A stretch of 64,000 nucleotides of DNA from Ascoidea asiatica. Lineage: Eukaryota; Ascomycota; Saccharomycetes; Ascoideales; Ascoideaceae. The stretch spans positions 162,512 through 226,511 of the forward strand of contig BCKQ01000011.1 in assembly GCA_001600695.1 (NCBI GenBank). Direction: 5' to 3'. Below the pieces are notes generated by a model. That model saw only the letters and a list, made by a program, of their open reading frames with translations. It was not told where the DNA came from and ran no database searches. Position numbers and translations under genes: made by a program. Below are positions 9,031 through 19,628 of the stretch, in pieces (the stretch's first letter is position 1; each line of letters starts with the position of its first letter).

Positions 9031-10182
9031 ATGAAATTCTTAAACTCTTTATTATTATCTTCAGCNTTAGTTTCTTTAGTATCTTCTCAACCTATTGGTC
9101 ATTTACATAATGCTCATAAAAGAGATACCGTAGTTGTTCAAGTAACTGAAGTTCAATATGTTACTGTTGGAGGTCCTGAACCAACAACATCTGCTGTAAC
9201 TTCAACTGAAGCTGAAACTTCTACTGAACCAACATCTACTTCTGAAGAAGAATCAACTACTGAAGTTTCTTCAACCGAAGCTAGTTCCACTGAAGTAAGT
9301 TCATCTGAAGCTTCTTCTACTAAAGCTTCTTCATCTAAAGCCAGTTCAACTGCTTCTTCTTCATCATCATCATCTTCTTCCACTTCAACTAGTGTTGCAG
9401 GTTCTGCTGGTGCAAAAGGTATTACTTATTCTCCATATACTGATTCTGGTGATTGTAAAACTGCTGATGAAGTTGCAGCTGATATGGAAATTTTAACCGG
9501 TTATAGTGTTATTAGACTTTATGGAACTGATTGTTCTGGTGTTGAAAATGTTTTATCTTGTTTAGGTGATGATCAAAAATTATTTGCAGGTATTTATAGT
9601 ATTTCAAATTTAGAATCTGAAATTAGTATTTTATCAAAAGCTGTTAAAGCAACTTCAAGAGCTTGGGATATTGTTGATACTGTTTCAATTGGTAATGAAT
9701 TAGTTAATGCTGGTTCTGCTTCAACTGANGATATTAAATCTGCAATGACTTCCGCAAGAGCTTTATTAAAAACTGCAGGTTATACTGGTAATGTTGTATC
9801 TGTTGATACTTTAGTTGCTGTTCAAAATAATCCAGTTTTATGTGATTATTCTGATTATATTGCTGTTAATTCTCATCCATATTTCGATGGTAATGTTGAT
9901 CCAAGTGATTGTGGTCCATGGTTATTAAAAAATATGGAAAGTTTATCAACTCTTTGTTCTGGTAAATCAATTATGATTTCTGAAACTGGATGGCCACATA
10001 AAGGTAACACTTATCAAACTTGTGTTCCATCTTATGCAAATCAAGAAGCTTGTTTAGCTTCAATTAAATCTTCAATTGCAGATTCTGTAATTTTATTTAC
10101 TCCATATAATGATTATTGGAAAGATGCAGGTTCTTATGGTGTTGAACAATCTTGGGGTATTTATGGTGATTCTCCAGTTTAA
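9031..10182 (+). CDS. SCW4: GH17 cell-wall glucanase, SCW4/SCW10 (MP65) type
   Basis: A 383-residue secreted protein. Residues 1-19 form a signal peptide, and a KR pair at 30-31 is a likely Kex2 site (AHKR followed by DTVVVQVTEVQYVTV). Residues about 50-125 are Ser/Thr/Glu-rich and probably O-mannosylated. The GH17 domain runs from about 128 (KGITYSPYTDSGDCK) to the end. Catalytic acid is E223 in SIGNEL and the nucleophile E318 in SETGWP. Members remodel beta-1,3-glucan in the cell wall as endoglucanases or transglucosylases. A C-terminal GPI signal is absent, as expected for soluble wall proteins. SCW4 versus SCW10 cannot be separated. The next gene is a GH72 enzyme acting on the same polymer. 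Confidence 0.88.
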   Translation: MKFLNSLLLSSXLVSLVSSQPIGHLHNAHKRDTVVVQVTEVQYVTVGGPEPTTSAVTSTEAETSTEPTSTSEEESTTEVSSTEASSTEVSSSEASSTKASSSKASSTASSSSSSSSSTSTSVAGSAGAKGITYSPYTDSGDCKTADEVAADMEILTGYSVIRLYGTDCSGVENVLSCLGDDQKLFAGIYSISNLESEISILSKAVKATSRAWDIVDTVSIGNELVNAGSASTXDIKSAMTSARALLKTAGYTGNVVSVDTLVAVQNNPVLCDYSDYIAVNSHPYFDGNVDPSDCGPWLLKNMESLSTLCSGKSIMISETGWPHKGNTYQTCVPSYANQEACLASIKSSIADSVILFTPYNDYWKDAGSYGVEQSWGIYGDSPV

Positions 10183-10920
10183 ATAAATCAAAAACAAAAG
10201 AATTATTCTTAAATTTTTTTTCATTCCCTAAATTTACTTAGTTTTCTTAATTTTCTGATTTATGCTGGTTTATCATTTTTATCCATGAACATAGTCTTGT
10301 TTGATATTTGAATGATATTTTATCTTATTCAATTCTTTCATTCATTTATATTTTTTCTAAAATTAAAATATCATTATTTTAAAATTGTATTATTTTTTTA
10401 ATTGTTTTGGTTACCATTCTTTTTTCACTTTTTAACATTTATATACAGTAAATTATAACTATTATTCTTATTATTATTATCATTAACATTATACCAACTT
10501 ATATATTATTTAGACATTCTTTAATTTTAAACTTATTTTATGTCCTTCTTTATTAAGTTTTATTTTAATATAATAATTCAATATTTGTGTTACTGATATT
10601 TAATAGCATAATGTTTTTGTAACTATTTCTGTAGATCTTTCAATGAATACTCATCATCTACAAAGTGCATTGCGTCCTCATTGCATAATATCAATAAATT
10701 TCTTCCTCACTTCACTTGCAGATATAATAATAATAAAACATTGACACATTCTCTTCTTACACAAAACCATCAAATCATAAAAAATTAGTATCAACAATTC
10801 AATTCAACAATCGTACCAAGCATCAACAAGCATCAACATAAATCAAATATTATCAGAGTATGGAATTATTCCAAAGAACTAGAAATAATAATAAGAATAA
10901 CATTATAAAGGATATGATCA

Positions 10921-10957
<37 letters not shown>

Positions 10958-11136
10958 TAATTCTTTTCACTTGTGCAATTTTTTTACCTATCATTTTGAA
11001 ACAATAAATTCAAATTTAGTTAATTTTGTTGAACTAATAAAATATATTTCAAAAATATAATTTTATCTTTTCTTATCATATCTTAAATAATATTGTTATG
11101 TTATTTTAAAAACTGGAAAAAAGGAAAGAAATTATA
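10183..11136. promoter_or_regulatory. Intergenic region between the two glucan-remodelling genes
   Basis: AT-rich throughout. A 66-codon frame at 10860-11060 is mainly an Asn-coding AAT run and is not considered a gene. No CACGTG box was noticed. It must contain the 3' UTR of the GH17 gene and the promoter of the GH72 gene. Confidence 0.35.
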
Positions 11137-13023
11137 ATGAAGTTTAATAATATATCTTTTTTATTGATTTTTTTATCAGCGCTTATTCATTGTAATGATG
11201 AAAATATTGAATCAAAAGTTAAGAATTTTCAAGAAATAAATTCTTTTGGAAATTCACCAAATTCTCAAATCTCTATTAATTCTGAAAATTCTGATAGTAT
11301 TAAAAATTCTGAAAACTCTGGGAACTCTGGAAGTTCTGGTAATTCAAAAACTTCAAATAATATAATAGATATTTCTCCAATTGAGATTAAAGGCAATAAA
11401 TTTTTTTACTCCACAAATGGTTCTCAATTTTTTATTAAAGGAATTGCTTATCAGCAAAGTGATTCTAATAGATATATTAATGGTAAGGTTGATTTATATT
11501 CTTTTGATTATGATTATCCTTTAGATTCGGAATTAAAAAGTAAAAATACTTTTCAATTACAACCAAAAACTGGTAATAAAGTTCCTTATTCAAATGCAAA
11601 ATATCTTGATCCTTTAACAAATGAAAAATCCTGTCTTAGAGATATTAAATATTTAAAAGAATTAAATATAAATTTAATTAGAGTTTATAGTGTTGATCCA
11701 AAAGCGAATCATGATGTTTGTATGAGTGCACTTTCTGAAGCTGGAATTTATGTACTTGCAGATTTATCAGAACCTGATATTTCAATTAATAGAGAAAATC
11801 CTTCTTGGGATGTTGAATTATATGATAGATATAAATCTGTTGTNGATTCTCTTGCAAAATATAATAATGTTTTTGGNTTTTTTGCAGGAAATGAGGTAAC
11901 AAGTGATACTCGTAATACAGATGCTTCTCCATTTGTAAAGGCTGCTATAAGAGATACTAAAGCATATATAAAATCAAAAAATTATAGAATTATACCTGTT
12001 GGATATTCTTCAAATGATGATACTGATACAAGAGATAATTTAGCTAATTATTTTATTTGTGGTAATAAAAATCATGCAGCTGATTTTTATGGAATTAATA
12101 TGTATGAATGGTGTGGATATTCTTCATTTTTTACATCTGGATTTAGTGAAAGAACTCGTGAATTTCAAGATTTTCCTGTACCAATTTTTTTTTCNGAATA
12201 TGGTTGTAATGCTGAAAGACCAAGACCATTTACTGAAGTTGAAGCTTTATATAGTCCACTGATGACAAATGTATGGTCGGGAGGAATTGTTTATATGTAT
12301 TTTGAAGAAGAAAATAAATATGGATTAGTTAAAGAAGATAATATTGGAAATTTAAAAAAATTAGATGATTTTAGATATTTAAGAGATCAAATGGCTAAAA
12401 TAAAACCAAAAACTATCAATTCAAAAGATTATGTACCTCAAGATAAAAGAGAAAGAAATTGTCCTGTATATTCAGCATCATGGTCAGCAGATGCAAAATT
12501 ACCTCCAACTCCTGATGCTTTTATGTGTGAATGTTTGGAATCTTCATTATCGTGTATAGTTGCATCAAGTAAAAATTTAAAATACAAATCATTATATGAA
12601 TTTTTATGTGGTGAAGTTGATTGTTCAAATATAGTTGCAGATGGTAAACAGGGTGAATATGGTTATTATTCTTCTTGTGGAAATAAACAAAAATTATCTT
12701 TAATATTTGATAAATATTATAATGCAAATAATCAAGATCCAAAATCCTGTGATTTTGAAGGACAAGCTCAATTGGTTTCTCAGTCAAATGATAGATCAAC
12801 TTTAGAAAGAATTGAAAAAGAAGGAAGAACTTGTGCTCAAATTTTGAAAGAAATAGAAGAAAAAGATACTTCTTCCTCTGGAAAAAATATTGATGATTCA
12901 TTAACGATTGATAATGGTCGTTTAGGATTAAAAACCAATAGCTCAATTAAAATCACCATAAGTCCTGATTTGTTGTTATTTATTATATATTTTACAATTT
13001 TTATGTTTTATATACTTTCTTGA
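11137..13023 (+). CDS. GH72 1,3-beta-glucanosyltransferase, GPI-anchored (GAS family)
   Basis: A 628-residue GAS/PHR-type enzyme that elongates and branches wall beta-1,3-glucan at the plasma membrane. Signal peptide is about residues 1-19 ([19 protein letters not shown]). An Asn/Ser-rich spacer leads to the GH72 domain, about 80-410: [22 protein letters not shown], acid/base E253 in AGNEV, nucleophile E354 in EYGCN, then [23 protein letters not shown]43/X8 Cys-rich module starts at C442 (CPVYSASW) and ends near 540, with the cysteines expected of the GAS1/GAS2 subfamily. The last 20 residues are hydrophobic, consistent with GPI attachment. Codon 375 is CTG, at a site where relatives usually have a polar residue. 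One codon before E354 contains N. Orthology within GAS1-GAS5 is not resolved. Confidence 0.9.
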   Translation: MKFNNISFLLIFLSALIHCNDENIESKVKNFQEINSFGNSPNSQISINSENSDSIKNSENSGNSGSSGNSKTSNNIIDISPIEIKGNKFFYSTNGSQFFIKGIAYQQSDSNRYINGKVDLYSFDYDYPLDSELKSKNTFQLQPKTGNKVPYSNAKYLDPLTNEKSCLRDIKYLKELNINLIRVYSVDPKANHDVCMSALSEAGIYVLADLSEPDISINRENPSWDVELYDRYKSVXDSLAKYNNVFXFFAGNEVTSDTRNTDASPFVKAAIRDTKAYIKSKNYRIIPVGYSSNDDTDTRDNLANYFICGNKNHAADFYGINMYEWCGYSSFFTSGFSERTREFQDFPVPIFFXEYGCNAERPRPFTEVEALYSPLMTNVWSGGIVYMYFEEENKYGLVKEDNIGNLKKLDDFRYLRDQMAKIKPKTINSKDYVPQDKRERNCPVYSASWSADAKLPPTPDAFMCECLESSLSCIVASSKNLKYKSLYEFLCGEVDCSNIVADGKQGEYGYYSSCGNKQKLSLIFDKYYNANNQDPKSCDFEGQAQLVSQSNDRSTLERIEKEGRTCAQILKEIEEKDTSSSGKNIDDSLTIDNGRLGLKTNSSIKITISPDLLLFIIYFTIFMFYILS

Positions 13024-13189
13024 TAATTTCAACTAAAGTATTTTCTTCNATTGAAATGCTTTAGAATTTTAAAATTTTAGAATTTTTTGAGAAGAGAAAA
13101 ATTAGTAGATAAAAAAACAAATTTTGTAAGTACAAAACAAAGATTTATTTACAAGATGAAGCAAACTTTCTTTGAAAAAATTTGCAATA

Positions 13190-13942
13190 CTATTCTTCTT
13201 TACGACCCCATCTTATACTAAATAGATCATTTAATTTTTTTGTTTTGGGAATTGAAATTGCTCTTCTTGGAGGAGATATTAAATAGTGAGTATAACCATC
13301 AACAACGATTGATAAAAAAAGGAAAATTGGTCTTAAAGATTTTGTACTTTCTAAAGTGACAATTCCTACTTTTTCTTCACTTTGAACATGGAATTTCATA
13401 ATGATAACTTCTTTAGAAGGATCTTCTGGACTTATTCGTCTTTCAGAAGCAATTGGTCCATTTCTACCCCACTTTGATCCAGAAGGTTCACCATAAGCTC
13501 TCAATCTTTCGCCAGGTTGAAGTCTTAAAAGTCGCTGAGATTCAATATCATTTTCTATTATATTGACTGCTCTATTAAAAATAATTTCTTTATAAAAGAA
13601 TTCAGTAAAAAGCAAATAAAATACCATTGAAGTTAATCCTAAAGCACCTAATACAACTGTTGCACCTATCATTGTGAATGTGGCTTCTTTAGCTTTGGAT
13701 TTAAAGTTAGAACTAAATAAGTTTCGATTTAAAGTTAAAGATCCCAATTTAGATTGATTATAACTTATTTGATTATTAATTTGAATATTAGAATTTTGAA
13801 GTTTCATTATAGGCGATTTACTATAAGTTGAAAAATTTAATTGAAATGGAAAAAAGTTTCTCTGCTGAAAAAGATTTTTGTTTTGAAGAATTCCCTTTGG
13901 TAATGTTCGAGTAACTATACCCCTTGATAAAAATGAATTCAT
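13190..13942 (-). CDS. TIM21: Mitochondrial TIM23-complex subunit Tim21
   Basis: A 250-residue inner-membrane protein. The first 75 or so residues are basic and Ser/Asn-rich with few acids, a matrix-targeting presequence. One membrane segment lies near 90-112 (FTMIGATVVLGALGLTSMVF). The intermembrane-space domain follows with Tim21 landmarks ERLRAYGEPSGSKWGRNGPI, VQSEEKVGIVTLESTKS and the final LISPPRRAISI. Tim21 couples the TIM23 translocase to the TOM complex and to respiratory complexes. Length is close to S. cerevisiae Tim21 (239). It is transcribed divergently from SRV2, with a CACGTG box in between, and converges with the GH72 gene. Confidence 0.92.
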   Translation of the reverse strand: MNSFLSRGIVTRTLPKGILQNKNLFQQRNFFPFQLNFSTYSKSPIMKLQNSNIQINNQISYNQSKLGSLTLNRNLFSSNFKSKAKEATFTMIGATVVLGALGLTSMVFYLLFTEFFYKEIIFNRAVNIIENDIESQRLLRLQPGERLRAYGEPSGSKWGRNGPIASERRISPEDPSKEVIIMKFHVQSEEKVGIVTLESTKSLRPIFLFLSIVVDGYTHYLISPPRRAISIPKTKKLNDLFSIRWGRKEE

Positions 13943-14288
13943 TTTGAATATGTTAAATAATTTCAGTTACTTTATTAACATCAATGGTTAGCAATTAAAT
14001 GAATTCCAAAACTACTTTTTTTCAGTAAAAAAAATACTGTGATTTTCAATTTTTACTATTGTTCAGCAGTATTAAAATTATTATCGATAACCTTAACCCT
14101 TACCACTTGCTGCAGGGGGACAGAAATACAGTTGAGGCACGTGACCTTNTTTCCATTATTAAATGCTGACGTTACCTTCCAAGTAAGTGAAATAGTAAGG
14201 TGAATAACCTCATAGATTCATAATTTGAATCTTTTTAATAAAAAAAAAGAACACTAAATTAGACAATTATATTCCAAACCATTCAAAA
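13943..14288. promoter_or_regulatory. TIM21/SRV2 divergent promoter with CACGTG
   Basis: 346 bases with one GC-richer patch at about 14095-14190. It holds GGCACGTGACC at 14136-14146, a strong Cbf1-type site (core RTCACGTG on the reverse strand), and a GGGGGACAG stretch just before it. The position could serve both genes. Confidence 0.5.
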
Positions 14289-16005
14289 ATGACAGAAAAA
14301 TCATCTTATAGTGTTCAAGGTTTTAATCTTGTTACATTACTTAAAAGGTAAGCATTATCTTTAAATCGATAGGCACAATTTCATTTTTTTTCAAAGCTTG
14401 TTACTAACTTTTATATCTAGATTAGAGACTGCAACATCTCGTCTTGAAGATATAACAATCTATCAAGAAGAAGCTTTCAAAAATTCCAAAGATCCAAATG
14501 CTTTTTTAGATAAATCAGCTTCAAAGGCTACAACCAAGGATTTGAAACCAGTGACAGAGTCTCCATCTACGAACGCTCCACCTCCACCTCCAGTGGTACC
14601 TGCAGCTGCACCACAACCTCCAGTACAACAGCCAAAACCCGAACTTCCAAAATCTTTGAAAGAGTTCAATTCATTTATCAAAGATGCTGTTGAACCTTTA
14701 GTTGAGATTTCTAAAAAGATTGACCCTTTGGTAGCAGAAGAGTCGAAATTATTGTTAGCAGCATTTACACAAGAAGCAAATTTTCTTAAGATAGTTTCAA
14801 AGTCAAAAAAACCTGATATGACAAGTCCATTATTTAGTGATACATTACAACCTATCAACAATGAAATAAATAAAATGATTGCTTTGAAAGATAAGAATAG
14901 ATCATCAAAATTTTTCAATCACTTAAATACTATAGCAGAGGGTGCTCCAGTTTTAGGTTGGGTTTGTGTTGATACTCCAGTATCTTTTATCCCACAATTC
15001 AAAGATTCTGCTCAATTTTGGTCAGACAGAATTATGAAGCAATTTAAAAATACTGAACCAACACATGTTGAATGGGTTGATTGCTTTTTAAATATTTTTA
15101 ATACTTTAAAAGCTTATGTAAAAGAATATCATACAACTGGTGCTTCATGGAATCTAAAAGGTGTTGATCTCAAAGAAGCTATTAGATTAGTTGAAAATGA
15201 AAATGATGATTCTTCAAATGCTCCAGGCTCCACCGGTTTGCCTCCTCCTCCACCACCACCTCCTATGCCACCTGCATCAATATTTGAGGATGAACCAACT
15301 CCTAAGAAGGAAGGAGGTATTAAGGCTATTTTTGATGAAATAAATAAAGGTGAATCTGTTACAAAGGGTCTTAAAAAAGTAGATAAATCTCAAATGACCC
15401 ATAAGAATCCAGAATTGAGAAAAAAAACTCCACCACCGGCTCCTAGAAAACCTTCTTCTTTAAGTGGTCACTCAACTGGTTCTAGTATTACAAAGATTTC
15501 TTCACCTGTTTCAAAGGCTAAAAAACAACCTAAAAAAGAGTTAGTGGATTATTCTAAATGGTTTATAGAAAATTTTGTTGATGACCATACAATCACTATT
15601 GATTGTGAAATTCATCAATCCGTTTTTATTGGAAATTGTACTAATGTTACAATACAAATCAATGGAAAAGTTAATGCAATTTCTGTAAGTAATTGTACTA
15701 AAATTGGTTTAGTTGTCGAGACTTCTGTTTCTAGTGTTGATGTTATAAAGGCTAAAGATTTTGGTGTTCAAGTTTTGAATACAGTTCCAATGATATCTAT
15801 TGATCAATCTGATCAAGGATCAATTTACTTACCTGCTTCAAGTTTGGCAACAGAAATTTTCACTAGTCAAACAACTGGATTGAATATTAATATTCCGGAT
15901 CCAAAAGAAGAAGGTGATTTCACTGAAGTACCTGTTCCTGAACAATTAAAACATAGCTTTAAGAATGGAAAAATGGTGAGTGAAATTGTAGTTCATTCCG
16001 GTTGA
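14289..16005 (+). CDS. SRV2: Cyclase-associated protein Srv2/CAP, intron-containing
   Basis: Spliced from exons 14289-14347 and 14421-16005 to give 547 residues. Exon 1 codes MTEKSSYSVQGFNLVTLLK, and the split codon AG|A restores RLETATSRLEDITIYQ, matching the conserved CAP N-terminus (QGYNLVKLLKRLE in S. cerevisiae). Order: N-terminal coiled helix that binds adenylyl cyclase, helical folded domain to about 290 (VLGWVCVDTP, DSAQFWSDRIMKQFK), a polyproline run LPPPPPPPPMPP, a WH2-like basic stretch, and the C-terminal beta-sheet CARP domain from about 395 (FIENFVDDHTITIDCEIHQS). It recycles ADP-actin with cofilin and profilin and links Ras to adenylyl cyclase. The gene order SRV2-NAM9-EAF7 equals YNL138W-YNL137C-YNL136W. 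Confidence 0.95.
14348..14420 (+). other. SRV2 spliceosomal intron (73 nt)
   Basis: Donor GTAAGC at 14348, branch site TACTAAC at 14402-14408 and acceptor CTAG ending at 14420. The branch-to-acceptor distance is short. Removing it joins two parts of the conserved N-terminus in frame (phase 2). Without splicing, the reading frame would have to start from a TTG inside the intron. Confidence 0.93.
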
Positions 16006-16267
16006 TTAATTGATTTAGATTATTTTTTTCACATCATTTTTCTTCTAGTTACTTTTTTTTTTCAATTGTTTTTGTTTTCATATTTTTCAATTTTTATATC
16101 ATCTTTATCTATATTTTCATTTCGTGAAATCAATTTTCTCAAAGGAGTTAGTTAACTGTAAGTTTTTAGTAAAATTTGAAAAATCAATTTTTAATCTAGA
16201 AATATATATTGTCTATATGTACAAGTTAAACTTTATTTGATGATTAATATATAAAGAGATTAAGAGA

Positions 16268-17782
16268 TTATTTACCATTTCTAACATAATGCATAAAAGC
16301 TCTTTCATGAACAGGAATTCCAAAAGGTGAGATGACCTCTGAATTTCCAGGTCTAGCCACAGGATCTCTTAAATATACTGCATGACAAGTTTCAAAATCT
16401 ATTTCAATATGAAATGGATAAATAGCAAAAGGACCTAAGAATGGTCTTGGAGTCCATGGAGTAAAATATGGTTTTTTTGGATCTTGTCTTCCATATAAAC
16501 CTTTTTGAAATGGTAAATCAACAATAGCAGATTTTTCATCTTCAAGACACTTTTCAACATCTAATGGTTTATGTTTTGTTAATCTTTTAGCCCAATCTGG
16601 ATCATAAGGTAATTCTAAATTAATTGCATTTTCATCAACTAATTGTGAATCAAATTGTTTTTTAATTTGATTATATTTTGCACTTTTTAATTCTGTTAAA
16701 ACTTGTTTTAATTTTTTAAATGAAGTTATTTCTGAACTTTTTTTGAAATCTGTTGCTTTTTTAGATAATAATGTTTTAGTTAATTCTTCAATTTCTTCAA
16801 ATTTTTTTTCTTTGATATCTTCCATTTTTGTGAAATTTTTTATAGCATAAATATATGCACTTAAACATTTTTCATCAAAATCTTTGAAATTTTCAGTAAA
16901 TATTATTTTTGTAATTTCTTCATCTGGTGATAATTTTTTTGTTGCAGATATAGAAATTTTTAAAATATCACTTAGTATTGAAGAAATAGAAACTTTATTT
17001 TGTTCAATTCTTAATTTAGAAAATATAGTATTATTATGTCTTTGAGCAGCTTTTTTTTGAACAGATTTATCAATTTCAGTTTCCATTCCAGATTTTTTTC
17101 TTTGTTTCTGTTTTTCCCAAACACCTCTTGGATCTTTCATTGCTTTATTTACAAATGTATTCCATTTTATTATAGAAATATTATCAATTTCTATTGATTC
17201 TTTCAAAGATGGTTTTTTTTTACCTAATGCAGTTAATACTTTTTCTGGATTTACACTAAAAACATCACCTGGTTTTAAAGTATAACCTGGATGTCTAATT
17301 TTAATACCATTAACATAAACATTTGAACCTAAAATATATTGTCTTGCTTGTCTTACAGAAGAAGCAAATAAAGATCTAAATAAAGCAAAATCAAGTCTTC
17401 TTTCTAAAGAAGCAAAAGTTTGAAGTACCATTGGTGTTGCAATATTTTCACCTCTTAATGAAGCATCTAATTGAGCTACACCTTGTAATCTTGGTTCAAA
17501 TAATGTTTTCCATCTTGATTCAGTAAGATATTCTCCATGATAAGCTCTTGCTTCTGATTTTGCAGTCCATTTTTGTTGATATAAAGTTTTTGAACGAAGA
17601 TCAACTCTTCCTTTTTTATATAAATTAAATAAATTATATTTATTCCAGGAAGCACGAATTCGCTAAAAGAAATTTCATTAGTATTTAAAAATTTGATAAT
17701 TGAATTTNAAANTTTGAAAAAATAAAAGTTAAACACATACACCTCTGGTCAAACTATTCAACAAAACTGCTTTTTTAGTCAT
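16268..17782 (-). CDS. NAM9: Mitochondrial ribosomal protein uS4m (Nam9), intron-containing
   Basis: Spliced from exon 1 (17741-17782, 14 codons MTKKAVLLNSLTRG) and exon 2 (16268-17662) to give 478 residues. After the join the protein continues RIRASWNKYNLFNLYKKG, as in yeast Nam9. Landmarks: KTLYQQKWTAKSEARAYHGE, the S4 RNA-binding domain RLDFALFRSLFASSVRQARQ followed by VYVNGIKIRHPGYTLKPGD, and the fungal C-terminal block GRQDPKKPYFTPWTPRPFLG ending near VHERAFMHYVRNGK. It belongs to the small mitoribosomal subunit. The Lys-rich middle (about 190-350) is variable. It converges with SRV2 and diverges from EAF7, preserving the S. cerevisiae arrangement. The 387-codon frame beginning at 17431 would miss about 90 conserved residues. 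Confidence 0.95.
17663..17740 (-). other. NAM9 spliceosomal intron (78 nt)
   Basis: On the reverse strand: donor GTATGT directly after codon 14, a TACTAAT branch-like site 20-odd bases before the end, and acceptor TTTTAG. It is phase 0 (GGT|CGA) and splicing yields the conserved LTRGRIRASWNKYN. Two ambiguous bases lie inside. Confidence 0.92.
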
Positions 17783-18238
17783 TTAAAGAAAAAGTTAGTT
17801 TGGAGTTTAAACAAGAAAAAAAAAATAAGACTAATATCTCTATAATTCTTTGAATTTTACTTAAATTCTTCCAAGACTTTAAGAAAAATTGAATATTTCA
17901 CTTTCTTGTGTTTTTACAATTTGAAAAGGGTCACATGTTCTTTCAGTTTTACAATTTGTAACATGTTAATGTTAATGTTAACGTTAACTTAATGTTATTG
18001 GTAAAAAGTACAATAAACAGATAGCTCAGAGCTGAATAACAGAGCCCTAGAACCAGGAGTCTAAATTGTGACCAAGAATAAAAGTAATTGAATGAAGCAC
18101 TTGAATAAAAGATAAATAAGTATTTCATGTGGAGAAACAATAAAAAATCTTGTATGAAGTTGAGTGTTGAAGATAAAATGCTTACAAAAGAAAGATTACA
18201 GTATAATTAAAGATTAATCATAAGATATTTAATAAATC
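17783..18238. promoter_or_regulatory. NAM9/EAF7 divergent promoter
   Basis: 456 bases. GGTCACATG at 17929-17937 is a Cbf1-type RTCACATG variant. It is followed by TTAATG-type short repeats at 17964-17998. A 63-codon reverse frame over it is hydrophobic and repeat-derived, so not a gene. Confidence 0.4.
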
Positions 18239-18931
18239 ATGAGAACATGGTCTTTGGATGAAGAAATTAAACTTTTCAAAGCAATATGTCAATATAAGCC
18301 AGTTGGTAAACATAAACATTTGAATATGGTTTCTATATTAGTTACATTGAATCAAAATATCAATTTAGAAGAAAGAACAGTTATAGANTCTAAAGATGTT
18401 GAAGAAAAACTTGAATTATTATATAATTTGGAAGGTTTAAATGAATTAGAAAATTCAACTCCTGAATATGCAAAATATGGAGAAGATATTGATGAAGGTG
18501 AAGAAGGTGAAGATAATAAAGAAGATGCAAATGTGAAAAATAATATAATTATGAAAAGTAGTGAATTAGCTCATTTGCATTCATTTGGTTTACCATATGA
18601 AGACTTTGGCGCTTTTATAGAAGCAAGAGCTCAATCTGAAACTCCAGAAGAAGAAGATAGTGAAAGTGAAGAAATGCATTCTGCAGAAGAACCCCCAGAA
18701 GACTACGAGGAAGAGGAAGGGGAAGAAGAGGAACAGGAACAAAGTAAAACCCCAGAACCCAGAGCTACGAAAAGAGGAAGATCACATCCATCATCTTCTG
18801 CTTCAACTACAACTACAACTACAACTACAGCCTCCAAAAAGGGCAAAAGACCAACTTCAAAATCTTCTAATACACAAACACAGAGAACTTCTAGAAGACG
18901 ACAGCTTCCTAGGCGAGCGGCTAGGAAATGA
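18239..18931 (+). CDS. EAF7: NuA4 subunit Eaf7 (MRGBP family)
   Basis: A 230-residue nuclear protein. The N-terminal CT20/Eaf7 domain is clear: WSLDEEIKLFKAICQYKPVG, KHKHLNMVSILVTLNQN and VEEKLELLYNLEGLNELE. The middle is strongly acidic (GEDIDEGEEGEDNKEDAN; EEEDSESEEMHSAEEPPEDY). The last 60 residues are basic with Ser/Thr runs (RATKRGRSHPSSSAS; SRRRQLPRRAARK), a likely nuclear or DNA-contact tail. Eaf7 forms the Eaf5/7/3 module of the NuA4 histone acetyltransferase and helps transcription elongation. It is shorter than S. cerevisiae Eaf7 (425). The site following NLEERTVI contains N and the usual IW motif is changed to VE (SKDVEEKL). Synteny with NAM9 supports orthology. Confidence 0.88.
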   Translation: MRTWSLDEEIKLFKAICQYKPVGKHKHLNMVSILVTLNQNINLEERTVIXSKDVEEKLELLYNLEGLNELENSTPEYAKYGEDIDEGEEGEDNKEDANVKNNIIMKSSELAHLHSFGLPYEDFGAFIEARAQSETPEEEDSESEEMHSAEEPPEDYEEEEGEEEEQEQSKTPEPRATKRGRSHPSSSASTTTTTTTTASKKGKRPTSKSSNTQTQRTSRRRQLPRRAARK

Positions 18932-19628
18932 GTAAATAAGTAAATGTTTTCTTTTTATGTATTTTTAATCACCAATGTATTTTTATTTATTTGTTTTTTT
19001 ATTTATTTTGTTTATCTCTTTTAAATGTGGTTTCTGTATCTAGGACACATTGCTCAAATGGGTCCTGTATTATTCCTATCACTGCCCTCATATTGTTTTT
19101 CACTGCGTGGCTGGTGAGGTCCCGTGTGTAAATCCCGTGCTGANTTCTGACTTTGCCCTGAAACACCAGAAAACGTGACTTTTCCCGTGTTACTTAGCTC
19201 TTAGCTCAGAAGTAGATAAGCTGGTCTAAATTGACTTCTTCTAGTATTTAGGATAGAGCTTCATTCACTCACTCACTCACTTAATAAAAGTGTTGTTCAT
19301 TTTGAAATTGTTAAAGAAAGAGCTTGAGAAATCTGATCTGACTTACTTTGGGAAATAATACCAATCTAGAAATATTTCATATAAATAATTTAAATCAAAA
19401 TAACATTTAATAACTTTTATATATTGGGAACATTGATAATTATTGTAAATATTATTCAAATCTCATTTTATTTTAATTTAATTCTTTACTTTATTACTTT
19501 ACTTTCACTTCATTTCTTTAAAATTTATATATAAATATATTTTTTTTCTTTTAAAATATCTTTATTTCTTCTAAAATTAGAAATTAATTAATATTCAATA
19601 ATCTTCAATAATATTGGAAAAAAAGAAA
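18932..19628. promoter_or_regulatory. Promoter region upstream of GCS1
   Basis: 697 bases. A GC-richer island at about 19030-19260 includes AGGTCCCGTGTGTAAATCCC and a short (CACT)n run at 19266-19280. The proximal 300 bases are AT-rich. No RNA gene is recognised. Confidence 0.35.

Noticed and set aside
10860-11060. 66-codon frame with an Asn run
   Set aside because: Mostly an AAT microsatellite; no conserved sequence on either side.
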